Below, one piece after another: positions 22,202-34,597 of a stretch of 64,000 nt of DNA. Within the stretch, counting starts at the first letter, position 1. Each line of letters starts with the position of its first letter. The notes below the pieces were generated by a model. It was not told where the DNA came from and did not search any database. It saw only the letters and a list, made by a program, of their open reading frames with translations. Both the position numbers and the translations under genes were made by a program. Source of the DNA: Quercus robur (Eukaryota > Streptophyta > Magnoliopsida > Fagales > Fagaceae); NCBI RefSeq assembly GCF_932294415.1, contig NC_065543.1, positions 42,988,277 to 43,052,276 of the forward strand, read 5' to 3'.

Positions 22202-23378
22202 GTCAAAATATTGCATGTTGGAAAAACTAAGATGAATGCCATTTTGGTAAAATATTTGTTTTTTTTTTTTAATACAAACCTGACACATTATCAAATTTGC
22301 ACTTTTTTCTTATAAAAAATTTCCATTAAATTAGGAGTATTAATTAATGTAAATTAACGAAACCTTAGGGCATCGGGTCTAACACTTGGCATAAAAAAGC
22401 AAATTAATTAGGGCATACAGATTACAACATGGATGCCACGGCCTTCTACCGAAGAAAAGAATGCTGAATGGAGAAACTAGTAAAGATCTCGGCGTTGGTG
22501 TGTGACCAAGAGGACTAACGTGAGTCAAGGCACAAAGTTAGTTAAAGGACTCACAGTTGCCAAACCAAATAAGGTCAAGGAAGAAAAGAAAAGGGCCCAA
22601 TCGAGGTAGGAAGACACGAGACTAGCAAATACTCTATAAGTGGAAGAAGAAAACAGTACTTTGTTCAAACCAAGGAAGGGAAGATGGAATATATAATAAT
22701 AGTAACAATAAATCAAAGAAGAAAGATAAACAAAGAGTTTTATCAAGGTAAAAAAAAAAAGGTATTTTAAAATAAAAGAAGAAAGAAAAGGATATAACTT
22801 CGTGATTACAAAACTCAACAATCTCGTAGTAGCTTTTTATTTTTATTTTAAGATAGTTGTGAATACAGAGGAAAGTAAATGGATTTTCGACATTGATTTA
22901 AGAAATGTTTTTAAAAAATTTTAATGAAAAAATAAAAGTAGCTAATTTTTTTGACAAATTTTTATATTTTGCATCAAAGTGATATAAAAATATTCTTAAT
23001 ACAGTTTATTAATAATTATTTTAAGAACACCCGTTAATATTACTATGCAATTGATTCTACAACTTGAATTCTTCTATTTAAACCCCTAAACATTTTGTGT
23101 CATTGAGACATACTAATGTACCACCCCAACACGGCTAGCCGATCAAGGGTATCTTATCTTAGCTACCTTTCAATATATAATGAAGTTTTTGTGGTGCTTT
23201 TTCTTTTTACTCCATCCATCCCTACCTACCTTTCCAAACCCAAAAAAAAAAAAAAAAAAAAAAAAACCATAGTCTCTTTTTGTTGTTGTTGTTGCTAAGT
23301 ATACTCCATAATTTTTTAAAAAGAAAAAGTGTGCACTAGCTCCATAATATTTGGAATATTGGACAGAGTAAGAGAGAG
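22202..23378 (+). promoter_or_regulatory. Upstream region of transporter gene copy 1
   Basis: No coding region. The only promoter-like element I would point to is tatttaaa (23075-23082), about 300 bp before the ATG. A (CCTA)-rich stretch and A(22) lie between it and the start codon. The true transcription start cannot be placed by eye. Confidence 0.3.
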
Positions 23379-26341
23379 ATGGAGAAGCTGAGGCCTCAGC
23401 TGAGCACGAGATGGATAGCCACAGTGGCGAGCATATGGATCCAGTGCAGCGTCGGCGCATCCTACACCTTCTCCATCTACTCCGCCGTGCTCAAATCGAG
23501 CCAAGGCTACAGCCAATCAACGCTTGACACCGTTTCGGTCTTCAAGGACATTGGTGCCAATGCTGGGGTCGTATCGGGCCTCCTCTACTCCTTCGTCACA
23601 CGCAAGACTTCCCTTCCGCTGTGCGTGGTTCACGTTGTTGGTGCGATACAGTACTTCCTAGGCTATTTTCTCATGTGGGCCTCCGTCGTTGGATTGATCG
23701 ACAAGCCTCCTGTGGCGTTGATGTGCCTCTTCATGTTTCTTGCAGCTCATGCTCAGACCTTTTTCAACACCGCCGATGTTGTCAGTGGCTTAGAAAACTT
23801 TCCTCATTATGGTGGCACCATCGTGGGTATTATGAAGGTATGTGTGACTTTTGTTCTCTTATTTACTTTTCATTCATTCATTGGATAAAAAATGGTGACT
23901 TTATAGCAAAGTGTACGTGTTACTACTCTATTTGCAGGGGACCCAGGTTTCTTTAGCTTCTTTGTGTCTTGTTGGTCAGGAATGCGGCTTACTAGTGTTT
24001 TATGTCAATCTATGTTTCGATTATATATAGGTGTAGGTGAAAACATTTAGAACTTTCCTCTGATTTTTATTTGACTTATTTCTTTATGAGAAAGGGAAGT
24101 AAGGGAATCTTGGAAAAGTTTACCCATTGGCTCACTGCATTACCTAATGTACAATTTGATGGCTTTTAATAGATCTATATATATTATATAGTTTAGATGG
24201 AAAATTCTTAAGTATTTTTGGAATAAAGTGAAATTGTGACTCTTGTAATAACTTTATAGTTTTGATTGCTGGTTAGCTTGTATTTTATGATATTCCTTAT
24301 TATATATATATATATATATATATATAAACCAATCTCATTGAAAATAGGGGAATGTTTGGGACACGAAATTTCACAATTTTTTTTTTCATAGTTATTAACA
24401 TGGCAAGTTGTGACAATGAAACATGACCATAACATTACTCTGCCTCTAACAACACTCTTATTAATGATACCATGACCTTATTATAAGATTTGAGAATAAT
24501 TCTGTGTCACTATATTTAATAAAAAATAAGACTACTGCTGTTAGTCTTCTTCTTTAAGTTGGGTACAGGTTTTGAGTATTAGATTGCGTGCTGCGTATAC
24601 TTTGTTGGGGCTTGTTTCTATGCAAAGCCAAACTTAAATAACCAAAATTTCTCTTATTTTTCCTTTTGCTTTTGAACCCACTTGAGTCTGCAAATTGGAT
24701 AATATGTTAAAATATGACATGTTTGAGTTCAGCTCCACTCACATATGCATGTAGCCATTCACTAATTTTACTAGCCTGTCAGCCATTTGGCAGTATTTGG
24801 TATAACTGAGTTTCATAGGATCCCAAGAGAATATCATACTTTTCTTCTTGCTTAGATGCTTTGTTCGGACTGTCATTGACTCAAATTTGTCCGTGACAAT
24901 TCTGAATCTAAAAGATAAAATTTTCTCAGCGGACTCATTGATGAACCAAATGGCCCGGTACTGGCTTCATGGCTCATGCCTTCATGGAACTTCTAAAGCT
25001 TTCCAAATGAATGGTTAAATGGACAAAGATTCAGTCTCCACGAGTCCCTTAAGCTAGTTATGATATATCTTTGTGTCAATGCTCATGTTTTATTAATGAT
25101 ACAAAATCATGAAAATATATCATACTATCTTCTTTCTTGGACAGGGCTTTCTTGGGCTTAGTGGAGCAATACTAATTCAAGTGTATGACACATTTTTCAA
25201 GGGCGAGGCAAGCACATACCTTCTGATGCTTGCTCTGTTGCCTACATGTGTCTCCCTTGTGCTTATGTTTTTGGTGAGAATTTATGAAAAAACCACAAGT
25301 GATCACAAGAAGCACTTAAATGGTTTCTCTGCAGTTGCTTTGATCATTGCTGGTTATCTCATGATTATCATAATTTTGGAAAACATCTTCACTTTGCCAT
25401 TGTGGGCACGCATTTCTACATTCATTCTTCTTCTGATTCTACTTTTATTGCCTCTTGGAATTGCAATCAATGCCCTGAGGGAGGAGTCAAATAGATCATT
25501 ACAAACAGATTCAATTGAGAGTAATCTTTTAACTGACAATGGTGAGCAAATCACATCCCCGAAATTTTCTACAGCAGAGGATACTATAGAGTATCAACAA
25601 TTGCCAAGTAGTGACCTCGAAGTGAAGGCCACTTCTGATGACAAAATGCTTTTGGATGAAGAACCCTTGAATCCCTTGCAGTTTATGTGTACTGTAAACT
25701 TCTGGTTGTTGTTTGTTGCCATGATATGTGGAATGGGTTCTGGGCTGGCTACGATTAATAACATGAGCCAAATAGGGGCGTCTCTCAGTTACACAACTGT
25801 GGAGGTAAACAACTTAGTTTCTTTATGGAGTATATGGAATTTTCTCGGCCGATTTGGAGCTGGATATGTATCAGATTATTTTCTGCACACAAGAGGTTGG
25901 GCAAGGCCAGTGTTGATGGCTGTTACTCTAGCCACAATGGCTGTTGGCCACATAGTTATAGCTTCTGGTTTTCCTGGAAATTTGTATGTCGGTTCAGTCC
26001 TAGTGGGGATTTGTTATGGTTCACAGTGGTCATTAATGCCCACCATCACTTCGGAGCTATTTGGTGTTCGGCACATGGGCACTATTTTCAACACTATTGC
26101 CATAGCAAACCCTGTGGGATCTTATGTGTTATCTGTAAAAGTAATTGGTTATATCTATGACAAGGAAGCGTCTGGCGATGATGACACATGTTATGGTACT
26201 CGCTGCTTTATGTTGTCTTTTCTGATCATGGCAGCTGTGGCATTTTTGGGGTGCCTTGTTGCTGTTGCATTGTTCTTTCGGACTAAGAGATTTTATCAGC
26301 TAGCTGTGATTAGAAGGTTGTTAAGGCATTCTTTTAAATGA
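23379..26341 (+). CDS. Nodulin-like / MFS membrane transporter (NFD4-like), copy 1
   Basis: Two exons, 23379-23837 and 25145-26341, joined in phase 0 across a 1307-bp intron (GAAG|GTATGT ... GGACAG|GGC). The product is 551 residues, normal for the family. Exon 1 encodes the nodulin-like domain start (LSTRWIATVASIWIQCSVGA; LDTVSVFKDIGANAGVVSGL; ENFPHYGGTIVGIMK). Exon 2 carries further membrane helices, a hydrophilic central loop, then a second bundle with ATINNMSQIG, the MFS-type motif GRFGAGYVSDYF and YGSQWSLMPTI. Proteins of this family are multi-pass transporters of mostly unknown substrate; NFD4 itself was named for a nuclear-fusion defect. A polyadenylation signal aataaa lies at 26473. 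The ATG fits the paralogue's N-terminus. No lesion seen. Confidence 0.93.
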
Positions 26342-27359
26342 TTATAAGTAAATATGAGAACTTTGTGAGGGAATGTTAGCCGAGGCCATACCTTTGTGAT
26401 TTATTCTGGATGTTATACGGTTGCTTATTTGTTTTTGGGTGAATGACTGAATGGTATCTGATTTGAAGAGAAAATAAAAGTTTAAGGAAAACACTTGCAG
26501 AGCTGTAGTCTATCATCAGTACAGGCTTGAGCAGAGAGACAGTCAGAAGTTAGTGTGCTAGAAATACAAGAAAAATAAAAAACACTAGTTCTTTCTCCAA
26601 AAAAATAAAAAATAAAAAACACTAGTAGAAATTATCAATGACCAATTGCGTTAAAATTGGTGACCTGAAAGGAAATGGTGCTAGGAGCCAAATTCAGTGC
26701 CTTTGGCCGTTATTGAAGCTGCTTATTAGGCAAATTTCTTTGTTAGGCCCTAAAATCTACATTTTTGCACTAATTTTGTGCTTTACGTGAATTAAGGTTT
26801 TTAGGGCATTTTCTTAACAGTGTGAAGTTTTCTTTCACTATTTAAACATATTGAAACCTCCAACTCCAAAGAACTCTGGTCTTAAGATTAATAAAATACA
26901 GACTTTTGTCCCTCTTTTCTTGTGGATTTTAGACTTTATCACTTTGTGAATTTAAGAAACCCTTGTTAATTCGAGGTTATTAATTTGATAGTCTACCTGT
27001 GGACTTATGTTTGCTTTTGTTTTATGACAATGTGGGTCTATATTATGAGAGGCACTATTTGGATTTACAAAATAAATAAATAAGTGGTAGTGTCTCATGT
27101 GCAAACATAATACTTTCTTGTACTAATCTGATTTGCCTGCTATTGCCTCTCAGTGCACTTTGGTATGGGAATCCTACAGCCTACAGGGCTTGAAATAACT
27201 TGAGGTTTACCACAAATATTACCCTTAAACTTTGACGTTTGTGTCAATTTGATCACCATGAATTGAATCCCCTTAGTATTTGGCTTGTGACAAATTAAAT
27301 ATTTTATTAGTATTTTTCATTAAAACCTAACAAAAGTATGAAAACCAAATCGATACTTA
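26342..27359. other. 3' flank of transporter copy 1 and spacer
   Basis: The likely 3' UTR reaches about 26500. The rest holds no recognised feature. Confidence 0.5.
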
Positions 27360-27662
27360 GAGTACGTTTGGATTGGGCTGATTTCTAGCGTGTCTGTGTT
27401 TGTGTTTTCCCCTTTTTTTTTTTTCACGCGTTTGTGAGACTTGCGGCTACTGTTCATGCACTGTTCAATGAACAGTAGCCGCAAAGTTTGACTTTTCTAA
27501 CTTTTTCAGCCAATCAGTGCACATTGTGTACTGTTCACGGAGCCACAAATTTCACTTTTTAGCAACTTTTTCATTAAAAATGGGTCCCACGGTACTATTC
27601 ACACATTTAAAAATTATTTTACTACAGTGTTTTTCAGTTTTCAGCTGTATCCAAACGGACCC
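27360..27662. mobile_element. PIF/Harbinger-like MITE, copy 2 (well preserved)
   Basis: Flanked by TTA on both sides (27357-27359, 27663-27665). Termini gagtacgtttggatt and tatccaaacggaccc are inverted repeats of each other with few mismatches. TTA duplication plus short TIRs fits Tourist/PIF-Harbinger. Inside, at about 27450-27484, gcggctactgttcat...atgaacagtagccgc forms a strong hairpin. Same family as 16251-16538. Confidence 0.82.
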
Positions 27663-27904
27663 TTAGTTCAAAATCCAGTGGAACAATTATAAATCCTAAA
27701 TAATTTCAAGAGTGAAAAATTAGTTGATTACATATTTACCCTAAAGCCCATGCCAATACAAAATCAAACCCAATCCAAAAGTTCTTGGGAATTTGGGTTG
27801 GGCCTTAATGCAGTGAACGAATAACTTTTAAAATGGTTCTCGGGCTTCGGGCTTTGGTGAAAGAGACCATTTGGGTTTTTCTGTCATGTGAGTCCAATTT
27901 GAAT

Positions 27905-28113
27905 GTTTACTCACAGTAGTGGAGGCATATTGCTATATTGCTAAAATTTAGCTCCACAAACACAAAAATCTTGTTGCAGTAGTGGAGCTAAATCTAAAAA
28001 ATTTAGATCCATTGCTATAGTGCATATCTATCTATAGATGTGCACTGTTCATGAGAGCTAACAAAAAAAAAAAAAAAAATTATTCTCCCCACTTGCTCTC
28101 TCTTATCACCGTG

Positions 28114-28156
<43 letters not shown>

Positions 28157-28603
28157 CACTCTCATCTCCATCTCTGAAGCTCATCTCTCTCAACTCCGGT
28201 CTCTTAACTTCGGTCTGAAGCTCATCGTCAATGTCGCCTCTGTCGGCCTCAACGTCACTGGCCCAAGCCAACCCAAGCCCCAAGCCGCCGATCCACGCCT
28301 CCGCCGATCAGACCCATCCATGTCAGACCCACTTTTCTTCTGCTGATCAGACCCATCCACGTCAGACCCACTTCTCTTCTGCCGATCAGACCCATGCCGA
28401 CACTGTCCTCCCCAAGCCGCAAGCCATCGTCACCGCCCATCTCTCTATTCTCTTTGTTGTGATTGAGTATTGTTTTGTTTTATTTATTTATTTTTATGTA
28501 TTTTCATATGGGTTTGGTGGTTGTGGTGGTGGTGGTGGTTGATTTTGGTTATGGTAGTGGTGGTGGATGATTTTGACAATGGGTTTGTGGATTTTGGTTG
28601 TGG

Positions 28604-28637
<34 letters not shown>

Positions 28638-28900
28638 CTATGTTGTGTTGTGGTTGCCAAACTAGAGTGGTGGTTGTGGGTGTGGTTGTGATTGTGGCTG
28701 GTGGTAGAGGTGGTTGTGGTTGGTGTTGTAGATGTTTATTGGGTAGTGGGATATATTATTTTATTGTAGGGGATATATTATTTTATTGTGTTGAAAGCTA
28801 AAATAGATCCATTACTGCAGCATGTGTGTAGGTAAAATAGATAAAGTAACTTTTGATGGAGCTAAAAAGCTAAATTTTTAACTCCATTACTGTGGATGCA
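27905..28900. mobile_element. Long inverted-terminal element with simple-repeat interior (approximate ends)
   Basis: The left end tcacagtagtggag...aaaatttagctcc and the right end ...agctaaatttttaactccattactgtgg are inverted repeats. Further pairs inside include gcagtagtggagctaaat / aaatagatccattactgc. The interior holds (CT)n at about 28119-28153, a 39-bp repeat in three copies from 28305 (gatcagacccatcca...), GGT-rich DNA and T(28). A 103-codon plus-strand frame here is only the translated repeat. No transposase; the superfamily is uncertain. Confidence 0.55.
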
Positions 28901-29621
28901 TCATCCTATGTGACTCAATGGCAACAAACTTCAAATAATTGGAAGAACATCACAAAAAATAATATAAATTCTAAATTTTGCATTTAAGTACATTAACCAT
29001 GCTCCAACATCAAGATTAAGCCTCTCAATTAGCACACTCAAGAACAAAATCAACACCTATAGAGGATTTATGCAATCTAGCTTGACAGTTTGTCTTCAAA
29101 AACCTTGCAATGTCTTCTAATATCTATGATGACAAGACATGCATGTAAAGGATGCCACTGACTACAAATCATTAGCAGCTAAAAAGTAAAATAGATCAGT
29201 ATTGGTATCACCATTAATGCAGCATTCACCAAACCCAAGAGAATTCACACAAACAAAGATTTGTTTTTATCAAGTTAGCCAAATAGGTCTAAGCATGGAT
29301 CAGAAGATATTTAGGGTTTAGGGTGCACACATCTTTGAACTTTAGTTGATCTTTCAAAAATATAGACCTCATAATCTACAACAAGAACTTTTTTTTGATA
29401 CATAAATTTTTTTTTTTTTTTTGGATAAAAATGGTACTTCATTTTCACGATGATAAACACAAAGTACTAGAAACAAATTCTAATAGAATGTTGAAAATAA
29501 AAAATGGAAGAACATTGCGTGAAACCTTAAATTTGAGACCAATCAAACATCAAATAATCTACTTGTTTCACGGCATCTTCAAAAGTACAGTTGTTACGTT
29601 TCCACCAGACAAACCACAAAA
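28901..29621. other. Spacer without recognised genes
   Basis: AT-rich. It contains aaatttgagaccaatcaaac at 29528-29547, repeated at about 31204-31223 beyond the foldback element. Confidence 0.45.
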
Positions 29622-31142
29622 GCGTAAAACCCATTTTCATCCTTACATTTTCACGCGATTCTCACTTTGGTCCCTAACTTTTTTTTTCGTCGCATTTAGT
29701 CCCTAAAATAAAAAATGCGATCTCGTTTTTATCCCTACCGTCAATGCCCTAACAACAAAGTCCTAGGTGGTAGACGAAATACCCTATTAGCTGACATGGC
29801 GCTGATGTGGCAATTAAAATATTATTTGGCTTTTTTTAATGCCACGTCAGCATTTTAATTTTTTTTATAAAAAGCCATGTCAGCAAATTTAAACCAAAAA
29901 AGAAAATAAATTAAAAAACAAAACTTAAATTAAAAACACAAACCTAGACAGATCTAGCACAAACCCAGAAATAAAATAAATTAAAAACAAACATTAAAAC
30001 CTAAATAAAATATATAAAACCAAAATTTCATTTTCTTATCTCTCTCTCCCTCTCGGGTCAAACTCACAAGTAGTGTGATCTATTTATCTCTCTCTTTGTC
30101 CATTACAATTTGCATCATCGGCAGCGGCATTAACATCGACATCGACATCGACATTGACATCGGCGACTCCTCCTCCAACTCAAACCCATTCTCCCCTGCT
30201 ACATCAAACTATTGGGTCTCAAAAAATCCCTCCTTCTTCTTCCATTTCCGATTCTTTCTTTCTCAGCGGAGTCATGGTGTTTGCTGTTTTGGGAAATGGG
30301 TTTGATCGGTGGGGTGGTGGTGGTGGTGGTTTTGGGATCTGTTGGTCGGTGGTGGTGGCGATGGTTTTGGGATCTGGGTTTGATTATGGTAGTGGTGGTG
30401 GTGGTTTTGGGATCTAGGTTTGATTATAGGTTTATGGGTTTGTTGGAGATTGGTTTGTTTACTGGGTTTGTGGGTTTGATTTGCTGAAGATTTGGGTTTG
30501 AGTTCTTGGGTTGCTTGGTTTGATTTGGGAGTTCTTGATTTGCTAGGTTTGAGTTCTTGATTTGCTGGAGATTTGAGTTCTTGGTTCCTTCATTCTTCCT
30601 GTTAGCATTTAATTTAATTTTTTCTTATTGTTTTCATTTATGTCCTAGTGATTTGGGTTTGAGTTCTTGGGTTGTTGGGTTTGTGATCTTGTGATGGGTT
30701 TGAGTTCTTGGTTGTTGGGTTTGATTTGGGAAGAATATGAAGAACAAGTTGTAAAATGAAGAACAAGTTGAAGAACACTAAGAACATTAAGAATTTTTTT
30801 TAATTAAAAATTTTAATTAAATTAAATTTAAGGTTTTTTTAATTTAATTTAATTTTTAAAATTTTATGACATGGCTTTTAAAAAAAATTAAAATACTGAT
30901 GTGGCATTAAAAAAAGCCAAATAATATTTTTTTTTTAATAATATTTTAATTGCCACGTCAGCGTCACGTCAGTTAATAGGGTGTTCCATCTGCCATCTAG
31001 GATTTTGCCGTTAGGGCACTGATGGTACGGACAAAAACGAGATCGCATTTTTGATTTTAGGGACTAAAAGCGGTGAAAAAAAAAAGTAAGGGACTAAAGT
31101 GAGAATCGCGTGAAAATGTAGAGAAGAAAATGGGTTTTACGC
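29622..31142. mobile_element. Mutator-like foldback element 1
   Basis: Left gcgtaaaacccattttc and right gaaaatgggttttacgc begin long inverted arms, about 250 bp with small gaps. They pair through tcacgcgattctcactttgg, atgcgatctcgttttt, and the ctgatgtggcaattaaaatatta segment. The interior carries GGT-rich DNA (about 30310-30410) and repeated gggtttgagttcttgg. Long TIRs without transposase fit a non-autonomous MULE. I could not settle the 9-bp target duplication. Confidence 0.7.
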
Positions 31143-32581
31143 CTATTTAAGAAATGTTTCCCCAACTTTTTCCTCCATCCATATAAGAGAGATGCAAACC
31201 TCAAATTTGAGACCAATCAAACATCAAATAATCGACTTATGTCAGCTTTTGAACCATAAGCTCTTTCATTATCAGCCTATTTTAATGTTTCAATCCAAAA
31301 GGGGAAAAGAAAAACACCTGATTCTCTCAGCTTCCTCTGTATAGATCACCTACGAAATTTAATTGAAACGCGGAACAGCATTACAGGAAAATCTGAGAAA
31401 TCTTCAACCACCTTGAAAAAGGAATGCCTTTGTAGGTAATTGTTGGGGCTTGAAATTCCAAATAAGATAACAAAAAGCTTCTCTCTAAAAGTTGGGCTAC
31501 CCAATTGGTTGTCCTCCCCCTATCCATAAATCCTTCAACCCAAGTAGAAACAGAATTTGAACTCAGATCTTTGAGTCCATTTAAATATTTTAATAGTTAA
31601 AATAACATACACCTTCAAATACTGCGTTCCATTTCTTAGAAAACACACACACACACACGCATCACTTTCTTTGTGGTAAGGTTGAATTACTTTTCTTAAA
31701 GCTCTGGCCTATTGCTGATTTTTTCTTTGATTGACCACTTAAATCACTATGTATAAGTCTATCAAAGTCGTGAATTATTACAGGAAGATTGATTTTTGGT
31801 AGAAATAGTTTTGGAAAAGTCTTCTCTCCATTGTGCCATCTGCCATGAATATAGTGTCATTGATTCCCCCACATGGTATTTTACATCATCACCATGTCTA
31901 ACATATGGTGTTATTGACATGTATTATATCCACTCTATTTAAGAGGAACTCATTTAATAATTCAGATTAACTATTATTATTTTAAAGAAGTCTCTACTCT
32001 CTAGTACTGTCATATTATCGAGGAAATAAACTTTTAACCATGAAATGGAGTATCTCCGTTTCAAATGAAAGCAAATGCCAAATTCAGCAGAAGGAAAAAA
32101 GAAGGACAGCACATGCTGACTCCCTGTATAGTCATACTCATATTGTGAGCATCCTTTGATAATTGAGGAGGGAAAATTTGAACCGCGTACATTTCATTGA
32201 AAACATCTAAAAGTGCTAATTGTAAGTCTCTTGATAATTCATCATGTACTTATTTGGTGTATTATATTATATGTCAAACATTTTTTGATAAAGAAAAAAT
32301 CATTGGCAAGTTGGCTATACTCTTTTAAAGACACCAAAATGAAAACTTTGGCCCAAGGAAAATACCACCAGTCATTATCATCAACTACCCCACTCAAATT
32401 TATGATATTCAAAATCTTCTTGATTGTTTCTAAAAAAAGTCTTTTTGATTGGGACTTCTTTTGTTTTTCGAAGAATACAATTTTAATTTGGACTATTAAA
32501 AAATAATATGATAGCTTTGTCACAAATACATTTAATGGCGTTCATAAATACATACACTATATACTAAGTGATTTTCTCAAC

Positions 32582-32619
<38 letters not shown>

Positions 32620-33497
32620 TAAGTGACAAACGAGTTAGGTATTGCAGAAACAAATACCCCAAACAATTAAGCCTTTAGATTCATCTCATTGGATCTATAA
32701 AAAAACTTGAAGAAAATTTTGGTGGAGATCCATTGAAACTGGTAAAAAAATAAAGCTCTCAGTTAGGTTAAAGTTATCCCAATGTCATGATAGAGTTGAA
32801 TCCATGATCCTTCATAAAAAGTTAAAAGAAAAGACAAACAGTTCTCATTCCAGTCCCGCTATGATGGTAAGAAACTACAGTGGAATTAAAAGAGAAAAAA
32901 CTCATATCGTAATAAACTATAAGAGGCTTAGTGAACAATTAGAATTTGATGAATATTTTATAAGAGATGCTACGTCTACAACATTTTTACAATAAATCAC
33001 AGGTGCTTAGTTGTTATTGGTTCAAATTTGAAACTAATAGTAAGATTACTTTTTTGCCCTAACAATAACAACCAATAATAACCTGCCACTTAATATTTGT
33101 TATAAAAATGTTGTAGACATATCATTTCTCATATTTTATTCGTAAAAAAGATGTGTTGGTTAATGATTAGCAAAACCAAAGATCAATTCCTTTTAGTAAA
33201 TTAGGTACTTAATATAGTTCCTCAATTATTTCAAAGATGGATGGATAAAATCTTTAAAGACATTTTTTTTTTTTTTGGGTGTAGTTTAGATAAATGATAT
33301 CCTTTTGTTCTCTAAAACAATAGAAGAACATAAAACTAGGCATCTATAAATTGTGTGAAAACCCACTGAACTCAACCTATATATTGTTATTCCTAGGGTT
33401 TTTTTATTTATTTAAAGAATCATTTTAAAGAAGTTATTTGTGAAAACTTTTATCACTGAAGGAGTTTTCTGTATTTAGCAAGATTATATTCAAGAAC

Positions 33498-33528
<31 letters not shown>

Positions 33529-33746
33529 GGTAAAACTGAGCTTGCTTAATTTTATTCTGAATATCTATTCTATATTATAGTACACCATTGACAATAACGA
33601 AATAATTATTAGTTCCTATAATTACGGAAATGATCCATGAATTAAGAGGGGAATCTTAACAGAATTGCAATAGAACCAACTAACTCAGAAACTAAATAAA
33701 ACACTGCGTTTGGTCACTCTTATCACTTAATGAAACGTTGTGTTTG
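31143..33746. other. AT-rich spacer
   Basis: No gene recognised. It holds A(35) at about 32582-32616, a (CA)n at about 31643-31658 and (GA)n at 33503-33529. Some imperfect inverted DNA near 32962-33130 (gatgctacgtctacaacattttta / taaaaatgttgtagacatatc) suggests a small MITE. Confidence 0.45.
32962..33128. mobile_element. Possible small MITE
   Basis: atgctacgtctacaacatttttacaataaatcacaggtgc at the left pairs in reverse with gcca...tttgttataaaaatgttgtagacatatcat at the right, enclosing about 170 bp. The superfamily is not determined. Confidence 0.5.
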
Positions 33747-34400
33747 AACTAACTGACTGAAGATTGCTGTTTTAATCAACAATTTGCACACTTTTTATCC
33801 ATATAATTTATGTGCATCTCTTATAATTTATTTAATTATATAGTTAAAGCTAAATTATAATTACCCTATATAACACTTTTTTTTTTTTTTTAAGAAAAAG
33901 TAATACTTATTAGAATATACAAACATGAAAGTAAACTAACTGACTAAAGACTGCTGTTTTAATCAACAATTTGCACACTTTTTATTCATATAATTTATGT
34001 GCATCTCTTATAATTTATTTAATTATATAGTTAAAGCTAAATTATAATTACCCTATATAACACTTTTTTTTTGAAGAAAAAGTAATACTTATTAAAATAC
34101 ACAAACACGAAAGTAATATATAAAGTAATATATAGAGTTTTTTAAACAGGTTTATAATACATTACATAACTGGAGTACCACTATTAAATGACCTAACATT
34201 TATAGTAATAGCCAGAGGTTATAAGGACTGAAATTTTAACACACACAACCTATGTGGGATAAATATTCCTATATTTTTTTCTTTTTGAGGAAACAGTAAT
34301 ACTTATTAGAACACACAAACACAAAAGTAATATATAAAGTTTTTTAAACAGACTTATAATACATTACATAATCAAAATACTACTACAAAAGGGCCTAACC
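33747..34400. repeat. Tandem duplication, period about 187 bp, with a third partial copy
   Basis: aactaactgactgaagattgctg at 33747 recurs at 33934, with the following ~170 bp nearly identical through ctatataacacttttt and aagaaaaagtaatacttatta. A third, partial set (cagtaatacttattagaaca, ttttttaaacagacttataatacatt) appears at about 34284-34380. Non-coding. Confidence 0.8.
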
Positions 34401-34597
34401 TTTATAGTAGTAATATGAGATTATAAGGACTGAAACTCTAATACACACAAGCCATACATACAACGCTGCACAAGTCAAGGTGGGCCATGCGAGCCACACA
34501 ATTCTTCAACATTCCACATGGAAGTGAGCTGTGTGTGAAGTGACAACAAAGGAGACCCTAAGATAAGATTATTTGGACAAATCACCGACTCACCGGA

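Noticed and set aside
28231..28542. 103-codon frame with ADQTHPxQTHFSS repeats
   Set aside because: Generated by a 39-bp tandem repeat inside an inverted-repeat element, followed by GGT-rich low-complexity DNA.
30075..30487. Overlapping Gly/Val-rich frames
   Set aside because: Low-complexity GGT repeats in the centre of foldback element 1; no consistent frame.
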